DNA of 17,605 nucleotides, from NCBI GenBank assembly GCA_023413185.1, contig JAEZQD010000090.1:1-17605 (forward strand), written 5' to 3'. The notes beneath the pieces were generated by a model. That model was not told the DNA's origin and made no database searches. It saw nothing but the letters and a program-made list of their open reading frames with translations. Origin of the DNA: Bacillota bacterium. GTDB taxonomy: Bacteria > Bacillota > Clostridia > Oscillospirales > Ruminococcaceae. Both the position numbers and the translations under genes were made by a program. Shown piece by piece: positions 6,430 to 13,412 of the stretch; the first letter of the stretch is position 1, and every line of letters begins with the position of its first letter.

Positions 6430-6738
6430 GTGCAAGGAACAGTATATCTGGACAAGCTAGACACAGAACTGGTGGAGGACATGCGCCTGATCTATGAGAT
6501 TGTTGAAACACGAATTGACCCCGCTGTTGCCGAGCTGGGAGACGGGACCCTCACTACATACGGCGTTTCGGTTACAAAGCTTTACGAAAACCAGACGGAG
6601 AATGTGACGGTGGTAGACATCTCTACCGACCTTCGGGTGGTGCAACGCCTGATTGCCGCGCTTCGCCATGGCACGGTTACCCCGGTTGCGGTGCCAGACG
6701 TCATTGACGACTACATGGCACTGTTGTTCTGGGAGTAG
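6430..6738 (+). CDS. DUF6514 family protein
   Basis: A small (102 residues) soluble protein of a family I recognise only as DUF6514, found in Clostridia; its function is unknown. Seen: an acidic N-terminal strand region; a central TTYGVSVTKLYENQTENVTVVDIS, matching the family pattern of YG-I-V plus VxDIS; and the C-terminal helix LIAALRHGTVTPVAVPDVIDDYM, matching the 'N-T-V-TP-HL-DVI-D' pattern. It has no signal peptide or membrane segment. The start is GTG 6430, with a strong GGAAGGAG 9 bases upstream; no better in-frame ATG exists before residue 18. It is transcribed alone behind the palindrome at 6384-6399. The family call is from memory of the pattern, not a search. Confidence 0.75.
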   Translation: MQGTVYLDKLDTELVEDMRLIYEIVETRIDPAVAELGDGTLTTYGVSVTKLYENQTENVTVVDISTDLRVVQRLIAALRHGTVTPVAVPDVIDDYMALLFWE

Positions 6739-6784
6739 CGCATTCCGTATAGCTTTATGTACCCGGGCAATTGCATTTTATTGT

Positions 6785-6890
6785 TGTATTGCCATTTCGC
6801 TCATGATATGATAGATAATACAGGCCGCGGTTGTGTTTTAGGCGAATCATAGGTCTTAAACACTTATCCAATTACAAGGTGTAATATAAT
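6785..6890 (+). promoter_or_regulatory. Candidate promoters in the nrdR upstream region
   Basis: The 291-base gap before nrdR is A/T-rich and holds no gene. Two candidate promoters are visible: TTGCCA (6788-6793) with TAGATA or GATAAT about 17-19 bases on, and a perfect TATAAT at 6885-6890 without a good -35. Four TATCG copies lie at 6932-6965, between the second -10 and the gene. No convincing NrdR box was found. Confidence 0.4.
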
Positions 6891-7029
6891 CGTGTAAAAA
6901 GTTTTAATGTATGGGCTTTATACACATAGTATCGGTTACACTTCTATCGGAGTATCGTATCGACACGCAGGCCAAGACCAATGGCAATAAAACCTCGGCG
7001 CCAGCGAAACAATATGGAGGGTAGACAAC

Positions 7030-7488
7030 ATGAGATGTCCTTTTTGCCTGTACGAAGAGAGTAAGGTAATCGATTCTCGCCCCACCGATGAAGGAAAGAG
7101 CATCCGCCGAAGACGAGAGTGCTTAAAGTGCGGCAAGCGGTTTACCACCTATGAGATTGTGGAGACCCTACCACTCATTGTGATAAAGCGGGACAAGTCG
7201 CGCGAGACGTTTGACCGTGACAAACTGATTAACAGCTTTTTGCGCGCATGCGAAAAGCGTACCGTTTCCATTGACATGATTGAGACCGCGGTCAACGACA
7301 TCGAATCTGCGCTGCAAAATTCCTTGGATAGAGAGGTTACCACCGAGCGCATCGGCGAGCTGGCGATGGAAAAGCTGCGCACCGTGGATGAGGTTGCGTA
7401 TGTGCGGTTTGCCTCGGTATATCGTCAGTTTGGCGACCTCACAACATTCATGAACGAGCTTAAAGCAATGATGGAACGAGATAAATAA
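7030..7488 (+). CDS. nrdR: Transcriptional repressor NrdR
   Basis: NrdR is the nucleotide-sensing repressor of ribonucleotide reductase genes; it binds DNA through a zinc ribbon and senses ATP/dATP through an ATP-cone. Seen: zinc ribbon Cys3, Cys6, Cys31 and Cys34 (MRCPFC ... RECLKCGKRFTTYE); the basic RRRR patch at 26-29; and an ATP-cone from about 46 (LIVIKRDKSRETFDRDKL) to about 136, with YVRFASVYRQFGD near the end. Length is 152 residues, typical. TGGAGGG precedes the ATG by about 10 bases. It is a single-gene unit ended by the terminator at 7500. No nrd gene is in the window. Confidence 0.97.
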   Translation: MRCPFCLYEESKVIDSRPTDEGKSIRRRRECLKCGKRFTTYEIVETLPLIVIKRDKSRETFDRDKLINSFLRACEKRTVSIDMIETAVNDIESALQNSLDREVTTERIGELAMEKLRTVDEVAYVRFASVYRQFGDLTTFMNELKAMMERDK

Positions 7489-7499
7489 GCGCAAATAGT

Positions 7500-7529
7500 A
7501 AAAGGCTTCCGTTAACGGGAGCCTTTTTT
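7500..7529 (+). terminator. Terminator after nrdR
   Basis: AAAAGGCT-CCG pairs with CGG-AGCC-TTTT across a TTAA loop with one internal mismatch, followed by six T. It lies between convergent genes (nrdR plus strand, DUF4363 minus strand). The A-run on its left means it could also stop minus-strand transcripts. Confidence 0.85.
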
Positions 7530-7557
7530 GCTGCGATGAAGGAACGCTATTCACCAT

Positions 7558-7938
7558 CTAAAAGACGCTGCGCAGTTTGGGCTGCTCACTATCCCATAGC
7601 GAGCCAATCCGCTCGCGTATCCGCAACAGCTCCGAAAGTATTTCCGCGTCCTCATGGTAAATGATATACGGGGAGAGCCTCGCGATCGATTCGCTCAGCT
7701 CGTCGAGCTGATGCCGACGAAAAAACAGCGCCAAGGTGGTATGGATGCTGCCCCAGTAGGTAACCAGCTCCTGGCTTTTTTCATACGCGGTGCTGTAATC
7801 TCCGCCGGTATAGGCGGTGTGAATCTCGTCTGTCAGCATAAACATCGTATCGCGCGCATCGGTTAAAAACCAAAGCGAATGCCCCGCCATTACGCATACG
7901 CCAACGAGGAGAGCCAAGGCGACAATCAATCGTTTCAT
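7558..7938 (-). CDS. DUF4363 family membrane-anchored protein
   Basis: A 126-residue protein with an N-terminal hydrophobic segment (about residues 4-26, MKRLIVALALLVGVCVMAG...) and a helical remainder containing the recurring pattern AYTGGDYSTAYEKSQELVTYW and HEDAEILSELLRIRERI. This fits DUF4363, a Firmicute family of unknown function that I recall beside DUF421 genes. The segment is probably an uncleaved anchor, with the rest outside the membrane. Its ATG overlaps the DUF421 stop (ATGA, 7935-7938), so the two are translationally coupled. I infer that the two products act together at the membrane. Confidence 0.78.
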   Translation of the reverse strand: MKRLIVALALLVGVCVMAGHSLWFLTDARDTMFMLTDEIHTAYTGGDYSTAYEKSQELVTYWGSIHTTLALFFRRHQLDELSESIARLSPYIIYHEDAEILSELLRIRERIGSLWDSEQPKLRSVF

Positions 7939-8615
7939 GCCGAACCCCTCTGTTTTTGCACAATATATACAGACTTCGCGGAGTCAAGCGTCATAATAAA
8001 GACATCCGAAACACTCAGCTCCTTGCCGGCTAAAATTTGCTCAATCCATGTCCGATTCACTCCGCACAGTGCCATACCGCCCTCCAGAAAGTTCCCGTCG
8101 CTGATGACCAAAACGGGTGGGGACGCATTGTCAACGGTTAGCCCAAGCTGTTGCGGGGTAACAGCCTCCAGCTCGGTTTTTTTATATACCGAAACAACCC
8201 CGCTGGTTTCTACAATGGCAAGCTGAACATCCTGCAGCGAGAAGATGCTTTTTGCGCGAAGCTCCTCCATCAGGTCGTCCACCGAGAACCTCAGCTCCCG
8301 CAGTGCGCTTTGGTCTATTTCGCCGTTTTGTATGACAATCTTTGCGTTGCCCGACACAAATTTGCGGAACTTTATGCTTTTTAAACACAAAACCGAGATG
8401 AGAATTTCAAACGAAACAAGGGTTAAAATCGGTACGGCACCGGCCATGAGCGGAATGCCTGTATCTTCTATGGGCAAAGAGGCAATATTAGAGATGAGGA
8501 TGGTAACAACCAGCTCGCTTGGCTGCAACTCGCCAAGCTGCCGCTTGCCCATCAACCGCAGCGAAAAGATGATGAGTATGTAGAGTAAAATGGTTCTAAA
8601 GAAGACGACAAACAT
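7935..8615 (-). CDS. DUF421 domain-containing membrane protein (YetF/YdfS-like)
   Basis: A 226-residue member of the DUF421 (YetF) family: three N-terminal membrane helices followed by a cytoplasmic alpha/beta domain. Seen: RTILLYILIIFSLRLMGKRQLGELQPSELVVTILISN (family signature at about 7-43), helices at about 8-22, 34-52 and 58-80, and the soluble part with VIQNGEIDQSALRELRFSVDDLMEELR, typical of the family. Start ATG 8615 is chosen because GGAGGG lies 5 bases upstream and the signature begins at once; the frame extends to 8675 but without support. In Bacillus relatives have been linked to spore properties, but no biochemical role can be read here. It is first of a two-gene operon with DUF4363. 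Confidence 0.9.
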   Translation of the reverse strand: MFVVFFRTILLYILIIFSLRLMGKRQLGELQPSELVVTILISNIASLPIEDTGIPLMAGAVPILTLVSFEILISVLCLKSIKFRKFVSGNAKIVIQNGEIDQSALRELRFSVDDLMEELRAKSIFSLQDVQLAIVETSGVVSVYKKTELEAVTPQQLGLTVDNASPPVLVISDGNFLEGGMALCGVNRTWIEQILAGKELSVSDVFIMTLDSAKSVYIVQKQRGSA

Positions 8616-8940
8616 TGTAACCCTCCGTCCGATAACAGGTTTGTGTAAATGAATCCCTCTAAAATATGCCCGCAATAAAAACAGTATCTGCTTTTTTGCC
8701 GCTTTTATTCGGCGATTTTCACCTGCCGTATAGCGCTAAGCAACCAATGGGATTTGCCGCCGCCTTTGTTCGGTTGCAGGGATGCTATCAAACCAGCGTG
8801 GTTGCGCTCACCTTTAAGCGGCGGACTGCCGCATCCCAATTAACACAGATAGTTTGCATTAATTGCACCAAAGCCGAATTGGCATTATGGTGAGAACAAA
8901 CAAAAATTAACGCAGCGGCATGCAGATGTTCTGATAAAAA
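8616..8940. other. Intergenic region between divergent DUF421 and adhE genes
   Basis: No gene is supported here. An open frame at 8666-8893 (plus) lacks a ribosome binding site and family resemblance. The minus-strand promoter for DUF421 must lie in the left part, but I see no convincing -35/-10 pair. A small GCGGC/GCCGC stem lies near 8819-8833. The right end passes into the Rex-type operator and adhE promoter. Confidence 0.5.
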
Positions 8941-8942
8941 CA

Positions 8943-8960
8943 CTGTTAAAATATTAACAA
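8943..8960. promoter_or_regulatory. Rex-type operator 1 upstream of adhE
   Basis: CTGTTAAAATATTAACAA matches 13 of 14 defined bases of the clostridial Rex consensus TTGTTAA-N4-TTAACAA. It lies just upstream of the -35 box of adhE. Rex is a redox repressor that leaves DNA when the NADH/NAD ratio rises; adhE is a classic target. Confidence 0.82.
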
Positions 8961-8967
8961 TATTCTA

Positions 8968-8996
8968 TTGACATTGTTATATTTTTAACATAATAT
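8968..8996 (+). promoter_or_regulatory. adhE promoter
   Basis: TTGACA (8968-8973), 17-base spacer, TAATAT (8991-8996): a near-consensus sigma-A promoter. Predicted start near 9003, leaving a leader of about 60 bases. The spacer itself is the second Rex-like operator. Confidence 0.9.
8974..8991. promoter_or_regulatory. Rex-type operator 2 inside the adhE promoter spacer
   Basis: TTGTTATATTTTTAACAT matches 12 of 14 defined bases of TTGTTAA-N4-TTAACAA. It fills the space between -35 and -10, so a bound repressor would block polymerase. Its centre is 31 bp, about three helical turns, from that of operator 1. Confidence 0.72.
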
Positions 8997-9065
8997 AATA
9001 GCAAGAGAAGTTTTCCGCACCATTGTAAGCACGACAACCGATTATTCTTTAAGGGAGGATTTATT

Positions 9066-11675
9066 ATGGCTGCCGTACAAAAAGAAAAAACAGATACCGT
9101 AAAGATCGACGAGATGATCAACCGTCTAGTGGAAAATGCACAGGAAGCACTCGCATCCTATATGAGCATGACGCAGGAACAGGTGGATAGGGCCGTTCAT
9201 GAGATGGCGCTTGCGGGGATGGAAGAGCATATGCACCTTGCAAAGCTTGCCGTAGAAGAAACGGGCAGAGGCGTATATGAGGATAAGATTATAAAAAACA
9301 TCTTTGCCACCGAATATATCTGGCATTCAATAAAATACCAAAAAACCGTCGGCGTTGTGGACGACAACGACATGGAAGGATATGTCGAGGTTGCCGAGCC
9401 GGTGGGCGTTGTGGCAGGCGTCACGCCGGTAACAAACCCAACCTCCACCACGCTGTTTAAGGCGCTGATCTGCGCAAAAACAAGGAACCCGATTATCTTT
9501 GCCTTCCACCCCTCGGCGCAAAAATGCTCGGCAGAGGCGGCGCGTGTGGTGCGCGATGCCGCGGTAAAGGCAGGAGCCCCCGAGCACTGCATCCAGTGGG
9601 TCGAGGTTCCGTCTATTGAGGCGACCGCACAGCTGATGAACCACCCGGGGGTATCGCTTATCCTCGCGACGGGCGGTTCGGGTATGGTTCGTTCGGCGTA
9701 CAGCGCGGGTAAGCCCGCACTCGGCGTCGGTCCCGGCAATGTCCCTTGCTATATTGACAAAACGGCGGATGTCGAACGCGCCTGCACCGACCTGATGCTG
9801 TCCAAAACCTTCGACAATGGCATGATCTGCGCTTCGGAGCAGGCGGTCATCGTCGATAAGGAGATTAGGCAGCGCTTCGAAGACTACATGAAGAAGAACG
9901 CCTGCTACTTCCTAAATGAAGAAGAGACCAAAAAAGTCAGCGATTATGTCATTAACCCGCAAAAGCAATCGTTAAACCCCGACGTAGTGGGCAAAACCGC
10001 GGCATGGATTGCAAAGCAGGCGGGTGTGACAGTACCCGACAACACCAAGATTCTGCTCGCTCTGCTGCCCGATGTCGGTCCCGAGTACCCGCTCTCGCGC
10101 GAAAAGCTCTCGCCCGTGCTTGCCTACTTTGTGGCAAAAAACAAGGAGGACGGGTTTGACAAGGCACTCAAGATGCTCAAGCTCGGCGGGCTTGGTCACT
10201 CGGCGGTCATCCATTCCGGTGATGAAGCGGTGGTGCGCGAGTACGGCGAGGTGATGAAGGTCGGGCGGGTAATCGCAAACTCTCCGTCCTCGCAGGGTGC
10301 TATTGGCGATATCTACAACACAAACACCCCGTCCCTTACACTGGGCTGCGGGTCGTTTGGCAGAAACTCGACGACATCCAACGTATCCTCCGTCAATCTC
10401 ATCAACAAAAAGCGACTGGCAAAGAGGAGGGTGAACATGCAGTGGTTCAAGGTTCCGCCCAAGATCTACTTTGAAAACGACTCCATCCAGTACCTTGAGA
10501 AGATGCCCGACATCAGCCGCGCGTTCATCGTAACTGACCCGACTATGGTAAAACTCGGGTATGTTGATAAGGTTTTGTACTACCTAAGAAAGCGTCAGGA
10601 GTACTGCCATAGCGAAATCTACTCGGACGTTGAGCCAGATCCGTCGGTAGAGACGATTATGAACGGCGTAGAGGCGATGAAGAACTTCCACCCCGATGTC
10701 ATCATCGCGCTGGGCGGCGGCTCAGCCATCGATGCCGCAAAGGGCATGTGGCTGTTCTACGAGCACCCCGAGACCTCGTTTGACGGGCTGCGCATGAAAT
10801 TCCTGGATATCCGCAAGAGAACCTTCTCTTACCCGCGTTTGGGTGCAAAGACACAGTTTGTCGCCGTACCCACCACTTCGGGAACGGGCAGCGAGGTGAC
10901 GGCGTTCTCGGTTATTACCGACAAGCAAAACGGCAACGTCAAATACCCGCTTGCCGACTATGAGCTGACGCCCGACGTGGCGATAATCGACCCGCAGTTT
11001 GTTATGACCGTGCCAAAGGTCATCACGGCAGATACCGGCATGGACGTACTCACCCACGCCATTGAGGCGTATGTTTCGGTGCTTGCATCCGACTACACCG
11101 ACGGTCTTGCCATGAAGGCGATTGAGCTGGTGTTTAAATACCTGCCGCGTTCCTACGCAAACGGCGCGGGCGACCCCGAGGCAAAAGAGAAGATGCACAA
11201 CGCGTCCTGCATCGCGGGCATGGCGTTCACCAACGCGTTCCTTGGTCTGAACCACTCGATGGCGCATAAGCTGGGCGGCGAATACCACATCGCGCACGGT
11301 CGCGCAAACGCAATTTTGTTGCCGTATATCATCGAATACAACGCCCAGCTGCCCACCAAGTTTGCCACCTTCCCCAAATACGGCAAGTTTGTGGCAAACG
11401 AAAAGTACGCGGAGATTGCAAGATACCTCGGTCTGCCATCGGCAACCACCGAGGAGGGTGTCGCCAGCCTTGTAAAGGCGGTGCGCGACCTTGCCGCTAG
11501 CCTGGGTATTCCCAAAAGCCTAAAAGAGGCGGGCATCGAAGAACAGACCTTCTTTGCAAACCTCGCGCTCCTTGCCGACCGCGCGTTTGAGGATCAGTGC
11601 ACCACCGCAAACCCCAGATACCCGCTGGTCAAAGAGATTGAGACAATCTACACCAAGGCGTACTACGGTAAGTAA
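9066..11675 (+). CDS. adhE: Bifunctional acetaldehyde-CoA/alcohol dehydrogenase
   Basis: AdhE reduces acetyl-CoA to acetaldehyde and then ethanol, using two NADH, and forms spiral filaments called spirosomes. Seen: the N-terminal aldehyde dehydrogenase domain (about 1-445) with catalytic Cys255 in NGMICASEQ; a short linker (NLINKKRLAKRR); and the iron-dependent alcohol dehydrogenase domain (about 458-869) with GGGSAIDAAKGMW and iron ligands Asp660 and His664 (GMDVLTH), His730 (NHSMAH) and His744 (AHGRAN). These have the same spacing as in the E. coli enzyme. Length is 869 residues, normal for the fusion. GGGAGG lies about 9 bases before the ATG. It is a single-gene unit with a strong promoter, two Rex-type operators and a strong terminator, so it is probably switched on when NADH accumulates during fermentation. 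Confidence 0.98.
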   Translation: MAAVQKEKTDTVKIDEMINRLVENAQEALASYMSMTQEQVDRAVHEMALAGMEEHMHLAKLAVEETGRGVYEDKIIKNIFATEYIWHSIKYQKTVGVVDDNDMEGYVEVAEPVGVVAGVTPVTNPTSTTLFKALICAKTRNPIIFAFHPSAQKCSAEAARVVRDAAVKAGAPEHCIQWVEVPSIEATAQLMNHPGVSLILATGGSGMVRSAYSAGKPALGVGPGNVPCYIDKTADVERACTDLMLSKTFDNGMICASEQAVIVDKEIRQRFEDYMKKNACYFLNEEETKKVSDYVINPQKQSLNPDVVGKTAAWIAKQAGVTVPDNTKILLALLPDVGPEYPLSREKLSPVLAYFVAKNKEDGFDKALKMLKLGGLGHSAVIHSGDEAVVREYGEVMKVGRVIANSPSSQGAIGDIYNTNTPSLTLGCGSFGRNSTTSNVSSVNLINKKRLAKRRVNMQWFKVPPKIYFENDSIQYLEKMPDISRAFIVTDPTMVKLGYVDKVLYYLRKRQEYCHSEIYSDVEPDPSVETIMNGVEAMKNFHPDVIIALGGGSAIDAAKGMWLFYEHPETSFDGLRMKFLDIRKRTFSYPRLGAKTQFVAVPTTSGTGSEVTAFSVITDKQNGNVKYPLADYELTPDVAIIDPQFVMTVPKVITADTGMDVLTHAIEAYVSVLASDYTDGLAMKAIELVFKYLPRSYANGAGDPEAKEKMHNASCIAGMAFTNAFLGLNHSMAHKLGGEYHIAHGRANAILLPYIIEYNAQLPTKFATFPKYGKFVANEKYAEIARYLGLPSATTEEGVASLVKAVRDLAASLGIPKSLKEAGIEEQTFFANLALLADRAFEDQCTTANPRYPLVKEIETIYTKAYYGK

Positions 11676-11699
11676 CAGGACTTCTTCTACAGTAAAAAT

Positions 11700-11746
11700 A
11701 CAAAGCGGCGGGAACCGAGCTTTTGCTTCGGTTCCCGCCGCTTTGT
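11700..11746 (+). terminator. Strong terminator hairpin after adhE
   Basis: A perfect 19-bp stem (11700-11718 with 11728-11746, GC-rich GCGGCGGGAACCGA) with a nine-base loop, preceded by AAAAA. The T-run after it is poor (TTATTG), but the stem is one of the most stable in the window. It probably also protects the 3' end of the mRNA. Confidence 0.85.
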
Positions 11747-11835
11747 TATTGCGAGCAGAGAAGCTTAGCCCCCTATTGTGGAAAACACAGATAACGCCTA
11801 GGACATATTTTACATATGCGACATAAGATAGCTGG

Positions 11836-11864
11836 TTGCAAAAATGGCAGGGAAAGGCTATAAT
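11836..11864 (+). promoter_or_regulatory. Promoter of the solute-binding lipoprotein gene
   Basis: TTGCAA (11836-11841), 17-base spacer, TATAAT (11859-11864). Predicted start near 11871, within the palindrome TTCGTACGAA (11869-11878). The leader is long, about 165 bases. It contains a weak GCGG/CCGC hairpin (11961-11973), T6 at 11981-11986 and a TTCCT that could pair with the AGGAA near the start codon. Nothing else is seen in the 363-base gap after adhE. Confidence 0.75.
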
Positions 11865-12038
11865 TAAATTCGTACGAAATTGATGTTACCTGCTGTGAAT
11901 GTGATTAAAATGTATGTGTTTTAACTACAGAAGCTGCTGTCGGCGTATAACCTTCCTCCCGCGGAGAACCCGCATCGCAATTTTTTAGGCGTTTTGTGCC
12001 TGTTGGGCGCTTGGTGCCGCAAAGGAATGGTCACAAAC

Positions 12039-13313
12039 ATGAGAATGAAAAAACGCTTGGCATATGCGCTTGCTGCGGCGGGTTTTTGCATCTCCCTTTG
12101 TGCGTGTGCGCTGCAGGGAGACGGCTACTTACATACCGTGGCGGGTGACGAGCCATCCCTGCCCGCAGAGAAACCCGTTGAGCTTCGTGTCTTCACCCTG
12201 TTTGAGGAGAAGGAATACCGTGCGCTTGTTGACGAGTTTACCGCGCAAAACGCCGGCGTTACCGTCCAAGACCAATCGCAAGGGTTCAGTGACGCCGCTG
12301 CCGGTACACTCACACAGCTGATAGAAAGCGACAGTCCACCCGACGTGGTGTTCTACCATACCGGCGAGGGCGCCCAAGCGTTTATTGGGCAAGGTCTTTT
12401 TGTTCCGCTTGATGAAATCAGGCAGGCATACCCCGATTATGCCGAGGGCATTCTGCCCGTAGCAATCGGCAGTGCGGCAGGGGATAACGCCGCATACGCG
12501 GTGCCCGTCCGCGGCTTTTACGAAGGGCTGTATGTTCACACAGGGCTCTTTGAGCAGTACGACCTTCCACTACCCACCTCGCTTGAGTCATTTCTAAAAG
12601 CGGTGGAGGTATTTGCGGCGGCGGACATTCTGCCCGTTGCTGCTTCGCTGTCTCAAACACCGCACTTTCTACTTGATCACCTGATGCTTGCGCAGGGCGG
12701 TGTCGCCGACTTTGCGGCAGTCCCCACGTCGGCACAGGCGGTTCCCGAAAGCTGGATTATCGCGCAGGAGCGCCTAAAAACGCTGTATGAAACGGGTGCA
12801 TTCGGCAAAGATGCCAACACAATGACCGACGCCGAGGCAACCGCACTGTTTTTAAACGGGCAGGCGGCCATGCGGGTAGACGGCTCTTGGCTGACCGCGC
12901 GCATTGAGGATGAGGGCATTGCCTCCGATATAATGGTTTTGCCGTTTCCCGATGCACCTGACGGTGAATTGATTGGTGGGTTTTCCTCCGGCTTTTACAT
13001 CACCCGCAGCGCGTGGGAGGATACCGAAAAACGCGGTGCGGCGGTCAAGTTTGTGAACGCGATGACCGACTCAGCGGCTGTGGCTAGGCTTTGTGGCGCT
13101 CAGCACCTGCCTGCCGCAAAGGTTTCTGCGGCTCAAGGCGGCACTACCCTTTCCGAGAGCGCGGACAAGCTGATTAGCGGCATTCGCACCGTAACCTTAC
13201 CTGCCGATGCGCGCCTGCCGCTAGAGATTTGGCGGGCAGTTACAGACAAGACCCTTGCCGTGGCGTCTGGCAAAGCGGATGTGCGCGAGGTATTCGCCGC
13301 AGCGTTTTCGTAA
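12039..13313 (+). CDS. Extracellular solute-binding lipoprotein (sugar-type ABC binding protein)
   Basis: A family 1 solute-binding protein (UgpB/MalE-like), normally the receptor of an ABC importer for sugars or sugar-phosphates, anchored to the outer face of the membrane by lipid. Seen: signal peptide MRMKKRLAYALAAAGFCISLCAC with lipobox Leu20-Cys21-Ala22-Cys23; first lobe VELRVFTLFEEKEYRALVDEF; the hinge and lobe pattern SDSPPDVVFYHTGEGAQ; YAVPVRGFYEGLYVHTGLFEQYDLPLPTSLESFL, typical of the family; and FLNGQAAMRVDGSWL with GGFSSGFYIT. Length is 424 residues, normal. The start is uncertain: ATG 12039, or 12027 or 12045. AAAGGA is 12-13 bases upstream of 12039. No permease or ATPase genes are beside it, so its partner must be encoded elsewhere or it acts as a sensor. 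Ligand unknown. Confidence 0.88.
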   Translation: MRMKKRLAYALAAAGFCISLCACALQGDGYLHTVAGDEPSLPAEKPVELRVFTLFEEKEYRALVDEFTAQNAGVTVQDQSQGFSDAAAGTLTQLIESDSPPDVVFYHTGEGAQAFIGQGLFVPLDEIRQAYPDYAEGILPVAIGSAAGDNAAYAVPVRGFYEGLYVHTGLFEQYDLPLPTSLESFLKAVEVFAAADILPVAASLSQTPHFLLDHLMLAQGGVADFAAVPTSAQAVPESWIIAQERLKTLYETGAFGKDANTMTDAEATALFLNGQAAMRVDGSWLTARIEDEGIASDIMVLPFPDAPDGELIGGFSSGFYITRSAWEDTEKRGAAVKFVNAMTDSAAVARLCGAQHLPAAKVSAAQGGTTLSESADKLISGIRTVTLPADARLPLEIWRAVTDKTLAVASGKADVREVFAAAFS

Positions 13314-13412
13314 AGCATTCTCCGTAAGGATTTAATATTTTAGTGTAAGAACCGTTTGGTTGTTGATAGCAGCGGTGCAATAAGCACCCATAACACAATT
13401 GGAGGAATAATC

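Noticed and set aside
6910..6930. NrdR box upstream of nrdR
   Set aside because: The best stretch, beginning ACACATAG, matches only about 10 of 16 positions of the consensus and has no second box at proper spacing.
8666..8893. 75-codon plus-strand open frame between DUF421 and adhE
   Set aside because: It has no ribosome binding site, no recognisable family features and unusual composition, and it overlaps the probable control region of the minus-strand operon.
9197..9739. Minus-strand open frame of 180 codons within adhE
   Set aside because: It is a shadow of the conserved AdhE coding sequence, with no ribosome binding site or family signature.
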